From: Actinomycetes bacterium
GTDB taxonomy: Bacteria > Actinomycetota > Actinomycetes > Propionibacteriales > Nocardioidaceae
Reading direction: 5' to 3'
Length of the DNA stretch: 11,839 nucleotides
Assembly: GCA_023417775.1 (NCBI GenBank)
Contig: JAEZEJ010000133.1
Location: forward strand, 1 to 11,839
How positions within the stretch are numbered: position 1 is the stretch's first letter; every line of letters starts with the position of its first letter. Made by a program: the position numbers and the translations under genes. Shown here piece after piece: positions 1 through 7,399 of this stretch. The notes under the pieces are model-generated. The model did no database searches and was not told the origin of the DNA. It saw only the letters and a list, made by a program, of their open reading frames with translations.

Positions 1-128
1 CCCCCGCGGCCCCGGGCCGGGGCCGCCGCGAGCGCGGCGGCCATCGGCGACGACGCCGAGGACGATGAGGAGCACCCGCTCGCCAGCGCGACGAGGACGA
101 GGCACATCGCCGCGTGACGTCGCATCAT
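1..128 (-). CDS. Partial lipoprotein precursor (N-terminal 42 codons; rest beyond left edge)
   Basis: Read on the minus strand from the ATG at 128 (a second ATG follows directly at 125), the frame stays open to the window edge. It gives a typical lipoprotein signal: basic start (MMRRH), hydrophobic stretch MCLVLVALA, then the lipobox L-A-S-G-C with the lipidated Cys at residue 19. A Ser-rich linker and then an Ala-rich stretch follow, as in many actinobacterial surface lipoproteins. A purine-rich ribosome site (GAGAGGGCGG) lies immediately upstream on the minus strand. The gene is transcribed away from the mutT1-like gene, with about 50 bp between the starts. The function cannot be told because the mature domain is outside the window. 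The signal peptide and ribosome site together make this a probable real gene, not a chance frame. Confidence 0.72.
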   Translation of the reverse strand, partial: MMRRHAAMCLVLVALASGCSSSSSASSPMAAALAAAPARGRG

Positions 129-164
129 CCGCCCTCTCGACATGTCTCGGTCATCTTGAGCATG

Positions 165-170
165 GACAAT
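165..170 (+). promoter_or_regulatory. Possible leaderless -10 box of the mutT1-like gene
   Basis: GACAAT lies 7 nt before the ATG at 178. It matches TATAAT at four of six positions, and no purine-rich ribosome site is visible before that ATG. This spacing fits a leaderless transcript starting at or next to the ATG. No good -35 element is seen, so the call is tentative. Confidence 0.3.
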
Positions 171-177
171 ACTCACC

Positions 178-1053
178 ATGTCGCCCCGCAAGGTCGTTCC
201 CGCCGCCGGCGGCGTGGTCTGGCGCAAGGCCACCTCGTCGCAGGACGGCGTCGAGGTCCTGCTCATCCATCGCCCGCGCTACGACGACTGGACCTTCCCG
301 AAGGGCAAGGCCGAGGCCGACGAGCTGCCACCCGTCACCGCCGCGCGCGAGATCTGGGAGGAGACCGGTTTCCGCGTCCGCCTCGGCCGACCGCTGCCGA
401 CGGTCTCCTATCGGATCGCCGGCGGCGTCAAGGAGGTCGACTACTGGCTGGCCAAGACCCGCGGCACGTCGGACTTCCGGCCGACCAAGGAGGTCGACGC
501 CTTCCGCTGGTGCACCCTGCGCGCGGCCCGCAAGAGGCTCACCTACGATCACGACCTCGCCTTGCTCGATCACGTCGAGGATCTCGTCGTCGCCAAGGAG
601 CACGCCACCGGGAGCCTCGTACTGCTGCGACACGCCAAAGCGGAGCGCCGCGCGGACTTCGACGGGCCGGACGACCGGCAACGACCGCTCGTGGCCCCGG
701 GGCTGGCCGCCGCCCAGCGGACTGTGGACCTGCTCGAGGCCTTCGGCCCCAAGCGACTCCTCTGCTCTCCTGCGCTGCGGTGCCGTCAGACCCTCGAGCC
801 CTACGCCCAGGCCGACGGGCGATCGGTCATCCTCGACGAGCGACTCGTCGAGGGGACCTCCCCGGACGACGCGCGCGAGGTCGTGCGTGAGGCGCTGGGA
901 CGCAAGCGGGCGCTGCTCTGCTCCCATCGTCCCGTCTTCCCCGAGCTCTTCGCGGCACTCGGACTCGAGGATGCCGCCCTGGCCACGGCCGAGTGCGCGG
1001 TGGTCCACCACCGCAAGGGCTCCGTGCTCGCCATCGAGCGCTGGCGCGCCTAG
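178..1053 (+). CDS. mutT1: Nudix hydrolase with C-terminal histidine-phosphatase domain, MutT1-like
   Basis: This 291-residue protein has two domains. The N-terminal part carries a perfect Nudix box at residues 43-65 (G-x5-E-x7-R-E-I-W-E-E-T-G-F), which binds the metal and cleaves nucleoside diphosphate-X bonds. The C-terminal part is a histidine phosphatase of SixA type. It has the catalytic R151-H152 in L-L-R-H-A-K-A, a D-x-R-x-R-P-L segment, S197-P-A-L-R-C-R-Q-T, and a second catalytic His at 250 in C-S-H-R-P. This arrangement and length match mycobacterial MutT1, which degrades 8-oxo-dGTP/8-oxo-GTP and also acts on diadenosine polyphosphates. The likely role here is nucleotide-pool sanitation in the cytoplasm. 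In mycobacteria mutT1 lies beside the polyphosphate kinase gene; here it lies beside pst, which keeps it in a phosphate-metabolism setting. Start chosen: ATG at 178, where the Nudix fold begins. The domain call is very sure; the exact substrate is inferred. Confidence 0.93.
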   Translation: MSPRKVVPAAGGVVWRKATSSQDGVEVLLIHRPRYDDWTFPKGKAEADELPPVTAAREIWEETGFRVRLGRPLPTVSYRIAGGVKEVDYWLAKTRGTSDFRPTKEVDAFRWCTLRAARKRLTYDHDLALLDHVEDLVVAKEHATGSLVLLRHAKAERRADFDGPDDRQRPLVAPGLAAAQRTVDLLEAFGPKRLLCSPALRCRQTLEPYAQADGRSVILDERLVEGTSPDDAREVVREALGRKRALLCSHRPVFPELFAALGLEDAALATAECAVVHHRKGSVLAIERWRA

Positions 1054-1202
1054 TACCCCAGCGGCCCACGACCCTCGTGCTCCCGGCCCTGGGCGGTGGG
1101 CCATCCACCATCCTGCAGCCTCCCGGGACCACGACCGTCGTTGATGGCTCACCGCCCCGAGAAGGCTCGTCCTCGGCGCGACCGCGGGACGCTTCGCCGA
1201 TC

Positions 1203-1246
1203 GTTCACCGTCCGTTCACCTGCCCTGGGGTTGCGATACACCTGCC
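1203..1246 (+). promoter_or_regulatory. PHO-box-like operator: four in-phase 11-bp units upstream of pstS
   Basis: Two adjacent units, GTTCACCGTCC (1203-1213) and GTTCACCTGCC (1214-1224), are direct repeats that fit the 11-nt PHO-box unit known from Streptomyces PhoP targets (G-G/T-TCA-YYY-R-G/C-G). Exactly 22 bp after the second unit comes ATACACCTGCC (1236-1246), identical to it at 9 of 11 positions. A diverged unit (1225-1235) fills the space and overlaps the putative -35. The array ends 5 bp before the putative -10. It is the expected place for a phosphate-starvation activator to bind. The repeats are seen directly; the regulator is inferred. Confidence 0.72.
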
Positions 1247-1257
1247 CTCCTTAGCGT
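1231..1257 (+). promoter_or_regulatory. Putative pstS promoter (-35 TTGCGA, -10 TAGCGT)
   Basis: TTGCGA (1231-1236) and TAGCGT (1252-1257) are separated by 15 bp. The short spacing and weak -35 suit an activator-dependent promoter, and the -35 lies inside the PHO-box-like array. A transcript starting near 1264 would have a leader of about 50 nt before the pstS ribosome site. The rest of the 1054-1309 gap shows no gene and no convincing terminator for the mutT1-like gene. Confidence 0.45.
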
Positions 1258-1301
1258 CATAGCCGACGGGTCGAACCTGGCCCCCCGAACGACATGACCA
1301 G

Positions 1302-1308
1302 AGAAGGA
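1302..1308 (+). promoter_or_regulatory. pstS ribosome binding site; decides the GTG start
   Basis: AGAAGGA lies 7 nt before GTG 1316 but only 1 nt before the in-frame ATG at 1310. The spacing favours the GTG as the true start. Confidence 0.65.
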
Positions 1309-1315
1309 AATGCCC

Positions 1316-2404
1316 GTGAAGAGCAAGTCCATGCGTAAGGCCGCAGCGCTCGGCGCAGGCGCCGTGCTCGCCCTCGGCCTCACGGCCTGTGGAGCCGGCA
1401 ACGAGTCCGGTGACGGCGAGGAGACCAGCAGTGATCTGTCCGGCACGCTCAACGGCGCCGGCGCCAGCTCTCAGCAGGCTGCCGTCTCCGCCTGGCAGCA
1501 GGGTTTCCAGACCCAGAACAGCGACGTCACGGTCAACTACGACCCGATCGGGTCCGGTGGCGGACGCGAGCAGTTCCTCGACGGAGGCACCGACTTCGCC
1601 GGCTCCGACGCCTATCTCGACGAGGACGAGCTGACCAAGGCCAATGACCTGTGCGGCCAGATCGTCTCCGTGCCCACGTACGTCAGCCCCATCGCCGTCA
1701 TCTACAACCTCCCCGGTGTCGATGAGCTCCAGCTCTCGCCGTCGACCATCGGCTCGATCTTCGCCGGCGAGGTCACCACCTGGAACGACCCGGCGATCGC
1801 CGAGGACAACCCGGACGCCGAGCTGCCCGACAGCGCGATCACCCCCGTTCACCGCTCGGACGACTCGGGCACCACCGAGAACTTCACCGAGTACCTCGAC
1901 GCCGCCTCCGAGGGCACCTGGACGGCCGGCGTCGTCGAGACCTGGCCGACGCAGGGCGGCGAGGCCGCCAACGGCACCTCCGGTGTCGTCGCGGCGGTCG
2001 AGTCGGGCGAGGGCACGATCGGCTACGCCGATGCCAGCCAGGCCGGCGACCTCGGACAGGTCGCCGTCAAGGTCGGCGAGGAGTACGTCGGCCCGACCGA
2101 GGAGGCGGCAGCCCGCGTCCTCGACACGGCCGAGCAGGTGGAGGGGCGCGAGGACACCGATATCGCCCTCGAGCTCGACCGCGCGACCACCGAGGCCGGG
2201 GTCTACCCCATCGTCCTGGTCTCCTACCAGATGGCCTGCCAGACCTACGACGACGCCGACAAGGCCGAACTCGTCAAGTCTTGGCTGACCTATGTCGTCA
2301 GCGAGGAGGGCCAGCAGGCCGCCGCCGATTCCGCCGGATCGGCTCCCCTCACCGACGACTTCCGCGACAAGGTCCAGACCGCGATCGACACGATCGGCAG
2401 CTGA
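1316..2404 (+). CDS. pstS: Phosphate ABC transporter substrate-binding lipoprotein PstS
   Basis: PstS captures inorganic phosphate outside the membrane and hands it to PstCA. With the GTG 1316 start the protein has 362 residues. It begins with a lipoprotein signal: basic K/R residues, a hydrophobic core and the lipobox L-T-A-C with Cys25. The phosphate-pocket segments are clear: N-G-A-G-A-S-S at 46-52, D-P-I-G-S-G-G-G-R at 76-84, D-F-A-G-S-D at 93-98, H-R-S-D-D-S-G-T-T at 179-187, and the later W-P-T-Q-G-G...G-T-S-G-V and G-T-I-G-Y-A stretches. All are hallmarks of the PstS family. An in-frame ATG at 1310 would add two residues but sits too close to the ribosome site. The gene heads the pstSCAB cluster behind a PHO-box-like array and is followed by a strong hairpin, which suggests pstS is made in excess over the membrane parts. 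Confidence 0.96.
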   Translation: MKSKSMRKAAALGAGAVLALGLTACGAGNESGDGEETSSDLSGTLNGAGASSQQAAVSAWQQGFQTQNSDVTVNYDPIGSGGGREQFLDGGTDFAGSDAYLDEDELTKANDLCGQIVSVPTYVSPIAVIYNLPGVDELQLSPSTIGSIFAGEVTTWNDPAIAEDNPDAELPDSAITPVHRSDDSGTTENFTEYLDAASEGTWTAGVVETWPTQGGEAANGTSGVVAAVESGEGTIGYADASQAGDLGQVAVKVGEEYVGPTEEAAARVLDTAEQVEGREDTDIALELDRATTEAGVYPIVLVSYQMACQTYDDADKAELVKSWLTYVVSEEGQQAAADSAGSAPLTDDFRDKVQTAIDTIGS

Positions 2405-2421
2405 TCGGACGACGTCTTGGT

Positions 2422-2453
2422 CCCGGCGAACGAGGAACCACTCGTTCGCCGGG
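2422..2453 (+). terminator. pstS-pstC intergenic hairpin (partial terminator or mRNA-stabilising stem)
   Basis: A perfect 13-bp stem, CCCGGCGAACGAG with CTCGTTCGCCGGG, closes a 6-nt loop (GAACCA), starting 18 nt after the pstS stop. No T-run follows. pstC begins only 52 bp further on and no new promoter is obvious. The hairpin therefore probably reduces read-through or protects the pstS message, rather than ending transcription fully. Confidence 0.75.
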
Positions 2454-2504
2454 GTCATGGGTTGTCCGCCCAGTGCCATCGCACCACCCGAAAGGCTCAC
2501 CATC

Positions 2505-3449
2505 GTGACCTCGACCCAGTCCCCCGAACGCCGGAGGACGACGCCCACCCGACCGGGTGACCGGATCTTCCGCGGCACCTCGCTCGCCGCGGCGCTGCTG
2601 ATCCTCGCCACCCTGGCCGGGGTCGCGGTGTTCCTGACCGCCGAGGGCATCCCGGGCATGCTGGCCTCACCCGATGAGGTGAAGCACGGCACCGGCTTCG
2701 TGGACTATGTCGTCCCGCTCGTCTTCGGCACGCTGCTCGCCGCGGTGCTCGCCCTGGCCATGGCCGTGCCGCTCGCCATCGGCGTCGCCCTGTTCATCTC
2801 CCACTACGCGCCGCGCCGGCTGGCCGCTCCACTCGGCTATGTCATCGACCTGCTCGCCGCGGTGCCGAGCGTGGTCTACGGCGTCTGGGGCATCAGCTTC
2901 CTGGCCCCCTCGCTGGTGCCGATGTACCGCTGGCTGGAGGACAATCTCGGGTTCATCCCGCTGTTCGCCGGCCCGGCCTCGGCCACCGGGCGCACGATCC
3001 TCACCGCCGCGATCGTCCTCGCGGTCATGGTGCTGCCCGTCATCACCGCCATCTGCCGCGAGATCTTCCTGCAGACCCCCCGACTGCACGAGGAGGCCGC
3101 ACTGGCCCTCGGCGCCACCCGCTGGGAGATGGCCCGGCTGGCGATCTTCCCCTACGCGCGGTCCGGGATCATCTCGGCCTCCATGCTCGGTCTCGGCCGC
3201 GCACTCGGCGAGACGATGGCCGTCGCGATGGTGCTCTCGGCCAGCGGCGTCGTGACCTTCAACCTGATCAGCTCGACGAACCCCTCGACCATCGCCGCGA
3301 ATATCGCGCTGACCTTCAACGAGGCGACCGGCCTGACCGTCAACGCGCTCATCGCCTCGGGTCTCGTGCTCTTCGTCATCACCTTCGGGGTCAACTTCAT
3401 GGCGCGGGCCATCGTGGACCGCCGCAAGGACTTCTCGGGAGCCAACTGA
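2505..3449 (+). CDS. pstC: Phosphate ABC transporter permease PstC
   Basis: PstC is one of the two membrane subunits of the phosphate importer. The 314-residue protein has a short basic cytoplasmic N-terminus, a first membrane segment around residues 25-45, and then alternating hydrophobic helices typical of the PstC/PstA family (about six in all). The cytoplasmic coupling helix (EAA loop) that docks on PstB is E196-E-A-A-L-A-L-G203-A-T-R-W-E. The GTG at 2505 was chosen because GAAAGG (2490-2495) lies 9 nt upstream. The frame is open further upstream, but that part overlaps the end of pstS and the hairpin. Its stop overlaps the pstA start by one base (TGATG), which implies translational coupling. 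The family assignment is firm. Confidence 0.95.
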   Translation: MTSTQSPERRRTTPTRPGDRIFRGTSLAAALLILATLAGVAVFLTAEGIPGMLASPDEVKHGTGFVDYVVPLVFGTLLAAVLALAMAVPLAIGVALFISHYAPRRLAAPLGYVIDLLAAVPSVVYGVWGISFLAPSLVPMYRWLEDNLGFIPLFAGPASATGRTILTAAIVLAVMVLPVITAICREIFLQTPRLHEEAALALGATRWEMARLAIFPYARSGIISASMLGLGRALGETMAVAMVLSASGVVTFNLISSTNPSTIAANIALTFNEATGLTVNALIASGLVLFVITFGVNFMARAIVDRRKDFSGAN

Positions 3450-4519
3450 TGACCTCCACCCTACAGACCTCCCGCTCCGAGTCCTCCTCGATCGCCTCGA
3501 GCCTGCGCGGGCGCCAGCTCCCCGGCTGGGCCCCGCGCGCCCTCGCCGTCGCGGCCGTGGCCCTCGCACTCGTCGGCGTATTCGGCCCGGCCGGCTTCTG
3601 GCTCGTGCTCGTCGGCTGGTGCGTCGCGGCGATCGTGCCGATCTGGTCGCTGGCGGTCGAGGGGCGCCGCAAGGCCACCGACCGTCTCGTCACCCTCCTC
3701 GTCTCCAGCGCCTTCGCGATCACGCTGTTCCCCCTCGGCAGCATCCTGGCCACCGTCATCTCGCGGGGCGCACCGGTGCTGAGCAATGAGTTCTTCACCT
3801 ACTCGATGCGCAATATCGTCGGCGAGGGCGGCGGCATCTACCACGCGCTGATGGGAACGCTGCTGATCACCGCGGCCGCCGCGGTCATCTCGATCCCGAT
3901 CGGCCTGTTCACCGCCATCTACCTGATCGAGTACGGCGAGGGCACGCGGCTGGCCGGATGGATCCGCTTCCTGGTCGATGTCATGACCGGCATCCCCTCG
4001 ATCGTCGCGGGCCTGTTCGCCTACGCCCTGTTCGTCATCTTCTTCGGGCCCGGGGTCCGGATGGGCATCGGCGGCGCGGTGGCGCTGTCGGTGCTGATGA
4101 TCCCCGTGGTCGTCCGCTCCTGCGAGGAGATGCTCAAACTCGTGCCGAATGAGTTGCGCGAGGCCTCCTATGCGCTGGGCGTGCCGAAATGGCGCACCAT
4201 CGTCAAGGTCGTCCTCCCGACCGCGCTGGCCGGGATCGTGACCGGCGTGACCCTCGCGATCGCCCGCGTCATCGGCGAGACCGCGCCGCTGCTCGTCATC
4301 GCCGGCCTCACCGACTCGGTCAACCTCAACCTCTTCGATGGACGCATGGCCACGCTGCCGGTGTTCACCTACTTCCAGATCATCGTCCCGGGCGTGCCGC
4401 CGGGTCCCAGCATCGAACGCGCGTGGGGAGCGGCCCTCGTGCTGCTCATCATCGTGATGCTGCTGAACCTCGCCGCACGGCTCGTCTCATACTTCTTCAG
4501 CCCCAAGGGAGAGCGGTAA
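3449..4519 (+). CDS. pstA: Phosphate ABC transporter permease PstA
   Basis: This is the second membrane subunit of the phosphate importer, 356 residues long. It is longer than the roughly 300 residues usual for enterobacterial PstA because of an extra N-terminal part: a Ser/Arg-rich cytoplasmic tail and two hydrophobic helices at about 29-46 and 48-66 before the core, as in many actinobacterial PstA proteins. The transporter core follows, with further helices at roughly 80-103, 133-158, 182-203, 210-225, 257-280 and 328-346. The EAA coupling loop is E238-A-S-Y-A-L-G244-V-P-K-W. The ATG overlaps the pstC stop, and GGGAG (3437-3441) lies 7 nt upstream. It is followed after 5 bp by pstB. The call is firm; the helix limits are estimates by eye. 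Confidence 0.95.
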   Translation: MTSTLQTSRSESSSIASSLRGRQLPGWAPRALAVAAVALALVGVFGPAGFWLVLVGWCVAAIVPIWSLAVEGRRKATDRLVTLLVSSAFAITLFPLGSILATVISRGAPVLSNEFFTYSMRNIVGEGGGIYHALMGTLLITAAAAVISIPIGLFTAIYLIEYGEGTRLAGWIRFLVDVMTGIPSIVAGLFAYALFVIFFGPGVRMGIGGAVALSVLMIPVVVRSCEEMLKLVPNELREASYALGVPKWRTIVKVVLPTALAGIVTGVTLAIARVIGETAPLLVIAGLTDSVNLNLFDGRMATLPVFTYFQIIVPGVPPGPSIERAWGAALVLLIIVMLLNLAARLVSYFFSPKGER

Positions 4520-4524
4520 ATCCA

Positions 4525-5304
<780 letters not shown>

Positions 5305-5308
5305 CGAA

Positions 5309-5344
5309 CCCGCTGAGTGTGGGGGCACTCCCACGCTCAACGGG
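5309..5344 (+). terminator. Terminator hairpin after pstB
   Basis: Arms 5309-5323 and 5330-5344 form a 15-bp stem with one G-T wobble and one C-A mismatch around a 6-nt loop, beginning 5 nt after the pstB stop. There is no T-run, which is common for actinobacterial terminators. It ends the pst operon and separates it from the two-component genes. Confidence 0.75.
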
Positions 5345-5358
5345 CTCGCGCTCGACAG

Positions 5359-5380
5359 GTTCTTCAGCGCTCCTTCAGCG
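5359..5380 (+). promoter_or_regulatory. 11-bp tandem direct repeat upstream of the response regulator
   Basis: GTTCTTCAGCG (5359-5369) and CTCCTTCAGCG (5370-5380) are adjacent and agree at 9 of 11 positions, with the core CTTCAGC repeated at an 11-bp period. OmpR/PhoB-family regulators bind such one-turn-spaced direct repeats. The array lies 9 bp before a -10-like box, the position expected for an activator, possibly the regulator's own product. The first unit also matches the PHO-box unit pattern at 9 of 11 positions. Confidence 0.5.
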
Positions 5381-5389
5381 GGGGTCTGC

Positions 5390-5395
5390 CAGGAT
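5390..5395 (+). promoter_or_regulatory. Putative -10 box of the two-component operon
   Basis: CAGGAT lies 6 nt before the GTG at 5402 and would place transcription start at or next to the start codon (leaderless). The AGGA inside the same box (5391-5394) could instead act as a weak ribosome site 7 nt before the GTG if transcription starts further upstream. The two readings cannot be separated by eye. Confidence 0.4.
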
Positions 5396-5401
5396 CGGGA
5401 T

Positions 5402-6079
5402 GTGCGCATCCTGGTGGTCGAGGACGAGGTCCGGCTCGCAGCGGGCCTCAAGGCCGGTTTCGAGGCCGAGGGGTTCGCCGTCGACCTCGCCCACTCGGGC
5501 ACCGACGGGCTCTGGCTGGGCCGCGAGAACGCCTACGACGCGATCGTGCTGGACATCATGCTGCCGGGTCTCAACGGCTTCAAGGTGTGCGAGTCCCTGC
5601 GGCATCACGAGGTCTGGACACCGGTGCTCATGTTGACGGCGAAGGACGGGGACTGGGACCAGATCGAGGCCCTCGACGGGGGCGCCGACGACTACCTCAC
5701 CAAGCCGTTCTCCTTCGATGTGCTCCTCGCCCGGCTCCGCGCGCTGGTGCGCCGCGGTCAGAGCGCGCGCCCGGCCACGCTCACCGCAGGAGACCTCACC
5801 CTCGATCCCTCGACCCGCGCGGTCGGCCGCGGCGGTGTCCCGATCGAGCTGACCTCGCGTGAGTTCGCCGTCCTGGAGTACCTGCTGCGCCGCAAGGGCG
5901 AGGTGGTGTCCAAGACCGATGTCCTCGGCAATGTCTGGGACTTCGACTTCGACGGGGATCCCAATATCGTCGAGGTCTACATCCGGCACCTGCGCAACAA
6001 GGTCGACCGCCCCTTCGACCGCGCCGCCATCGAGACCGTGCGTGGCGCGGGATACCGGCTCGGCGCCGACGGAGGATGA
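5402..6079 (+). CDS. OmpR/PhoB-family two-component response regulator
   Basis: This 225-residue protein has an N-terminal receiver and a C-terminal winged-helix DNA-binding domain. The receiver has the acidic pocket E7-D8, phosphoacceptor D51 in I-V-L-D-I-M-L-P, T79 and K101-P-F. The effector domain (about 130-222) shows L-T-S-R-E-F-A-V-L-E-Y-L-L, a recognition region ending N-I-V-E-V-Y-I-R-H-L-R-N-K, and the closing V-R-G-A-G-Y-R-L wing. The GTG start at 5402 gives the standard M-R-I-L-V-V-E-D-E opening. It probably controls its own operon through the 11-bp repeats just upstream; this is inference. The GGAGG of the next gene lies in its last codons. Although beside pst, it is more like the CutR/TcrA-style regulators partnered with HAMP kinases than a proven PhoP/RegX3, so no gene symbol is given. 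Confidence 0.92.
   Translation: MRILVVEDEVRLAAGLKAGFEAEGFAVDLAHSGTDGLWLGRENAYDAIVLDIMLPGLNGFKVCESLRHHEVWTPVLMLTAKDGDWDQIEALDGGADDYLTKPFSFDVLLARLRALVRRGQSARPATLTAGDLTLDPSTRAVGRGGVPIELTSREFAVLEYLLRRKGEVVSKTDVLGNVWDFDFDGDPNIVEVYIRHLRNKVDRPFDRAAIETVRGAGYRLGADGG
6071..6075 (+). promoter_or_regulatory. Histidine kinase ribosome binding site; decides the GTG start
   Basis: GGAGG directly abuts the in-frame ATG at 6076 but lies 6 nt before GTG 6082, the normal distance. This favours the GTG, leaving a 2-bp gap after the regulator stop instead of a 4-bp ATGA overlap. Confidence 0.6.
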
Positions 6080-6081
6080 CC

Positions 6082-7389
6082 GTGTCGTCCATCCGTGCCC
6101 GGATCACCCTCGGCGCGAGCCTGATCGTCGCGATCGTGCTCGTCATCGGCGCCGTGCTGTTCACCTGGACCCTCGAGCGCACGCTCACCTCCTCGCTGAG
6201 CGACACGGCGGAGCGATCTGCGGAGGCACTCGCTCGCAGCCTGGACGAGGACGACGGCCGCATCGCCGACACCGATGACGACGACCTCGTGCAGCTGATC
6301 GACGAGGACGGCGCCGTGCGAGCCGCCAATGACGAGGCCTCCGGTCTGCCGGCGATCATCGACCCGGACCGAGACGAACGGACCATCGAGGTCGACGGCG
6401 ACCGCTATGTCGTGGTCACGGCATCCGCCGATGACGGTGCACTGGCCCTCGGCGTGCCCCTCGACGAGGTGGAGGACTCCGTCGACGCCACCCGGGGACT
6501 GCTCTGGATCGCCTTGCCGGTGCTCGTCGTGCTCGTCGCCGGGGTCACCTGGGTGACGGTCGGCCGCTCGCTACGGCCGGTCGAGCGGATGCGCGCCGAT
6601 GTGGCCGGGATCGGCGCGAGCGACCTGTCCCGGAGGGTCGAGGTGCCGCCCGGACGCGACGAGATCCCGCGGCTCGCCCGCACCATGAACACGATGCTGG
6701 AGCGCCTCGAGGCCTCATCCCGGCAACAGCGACGGTTCGTCTCCGATGCCTCGCACGAGCTGCGCTCCCCCATCGCCTCGATGCGCCAGAGCGCCGAGGT
6801 GCTGCGGCGTCATCCATCCGCGGACGTGGACCTGCCCGCGACCGTGCTGGCCGAGACCGAGCGACTGGACGGTCTCGTCTCGGCCATGCTCGTCCTGGCG
6901 CGATCCGATGAGCATGGCCTGGCGCTGCGGCAGGAAGACGTGGATCTGGACGATCTGGTACTGGCGGAGGCGAGCCGGCTGCGGTCCGCCGGGATCCAGG
7001 TCGACGGCACCGCGATCGGTCCCGCCCGGATCGAGGCCGACCAGCGTCTGCTCGGCCAGGTGATCCGCAACCTGGCGGACAATGCCGCACGTCACGCACA
7101 CGGCGCCGTGGCCTTCTCGGTGAGCGAGCATGCGGGCACCGCGATGATCGTCGTCGAGGACGATGGCGACGGGATCGGGGCGGCTGACCGCGAGCGGGTC
7201 TTCGAGCGGTTCGTCCGCCTGGACGAGGGACGGGCGCGCGATGCCGGGGGCAGCGGACTCGGGCTGGCGATCGTCGCAGAGGTCGTCCGGGCCCACGGGG
7301 GACGGGTGAGCATCGAGGACAGCCCCCTCGGCGGGGCCCGTTTCGCCGTCCGACTACCCACGGACCTTCACGGGGGCTCCTCGTCTTAG
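6082..7389 (+). CDS. Membrane sensor histidine kinase (HAMP, HisKA, HATPase)
   Basis: This is the partner of the preceding regulator, 435 residues from GTG 6082 (437 if ATG 6076 is used). Order: membrane helix 1 (about 10-30), extracytoplasmic sensor (about 31-139), helix 2 (about 140-160), HAMP linker (about 161-213 with R-P-V near 165-167), the H-box S-D-A-S-H225-E-L-R-S-P-I, then N-box N330-L-A-D-N334-A-A-R-H-A, D-D-G-D-G, F-E-R-F-V and G-G-S-G-L-G-L. All catalytic motifs are intact, so it should autophosphorylate on H225. The sensor is strikingly acidic: residues 55-118 hold 23 Asp/Glu and 5 Arg, including runs such as D-E-D-D and D-D-D-D. That could suit sensing cations or cationic compounds, but the signal is unknown. 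It has no PAS domain, so it is unlike SenX3/PhoR kinases. The last three bases (TAG) also form part of the -10 box of the next gene. Confidence 0.92.
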   Translation: MSSIRARITLGASLIVAIVLVIGAVLFTWTLERTLTSSLSDTAERSAEALARSLDEDDGRIADTDDDDLVQLIDEDGAVRAANDEASGLPAIIDPDRDERTIEVDGDRYVVVTASADDGALALGVPLDEVEDSVDATRGLLWIALPVLVVLVAGVTWVTVGRSLRPVERMRADVAGIGASDLSRRVEVPPGRDEIPRLARTMNTMLERLEASSRQQRRFVSDASHELRSPIASMRQSAEVLRRHPSADVDLPATVLAETERLDGLVSAMLVLARSDEHGLALRQEDVDLDDLVLAEASRLRSAGIQVDGTAIGPARIEADQRLLGQVIRNLADNAARHAHGAVAFSVSEHAGTAMIVVEDDGDGIGAADRERVFERFVRLDEGRARDAGGSGLGLAIVAEVVRAHGGRVSIEDSPLGGARFAVRLPTDLHGGSSS

Positions 7390-7392
7390 AAT
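7387..7392 (+). promoter_or_regulatory. Leaderless -10 box of the downstream lipoprotein gene, overlapping the kinase stop codon
   Basis: TAGAAT (five of six matches to TATAAT) lies 7 nt before the ATG at 7400. Its TAG is the stop codon of the kinase gene. No ribosome site is seen in the 10-bp gap, so the lipoprotein is probably translated from a leaderless transcript. No clear -35 was found. Confidence 0.55.
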
Positions 7393-7399
7393 CGCCGGC

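Noticed and set aside
1054..1202. Terminator after the mutT1-like gene
   Set aside because: Only short or long-looped inverted repeats were found, none convincing.
2292..2504. N-terminal extension of pstC
   Set aside because: The frame is open, but this part overlaps the end of pstS and the intergenic hairpin, encodes no PstC-like sequence, and a good ribosome site sits before GTG 2505.
1205..2692. Long minus-strand open frame (495 codons) antisense to pstS
   Set aside because: It is antisense to a fully supported gene, lacks any recognisable domain, and follows from the rarity of stop codons in high-GC DNA. Similar antisense frames at 151-1152, 2667-3569, 4369-5502 and 9369-10985 were left out for the same reason.
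5402..7389. Naming the two-component pair phoP-phoR or regX3-senX3
   Set aside because: The kinase has a HAMP domain and a folded-size external sensor but no PAS domain, so position beside pst alone is not enough.
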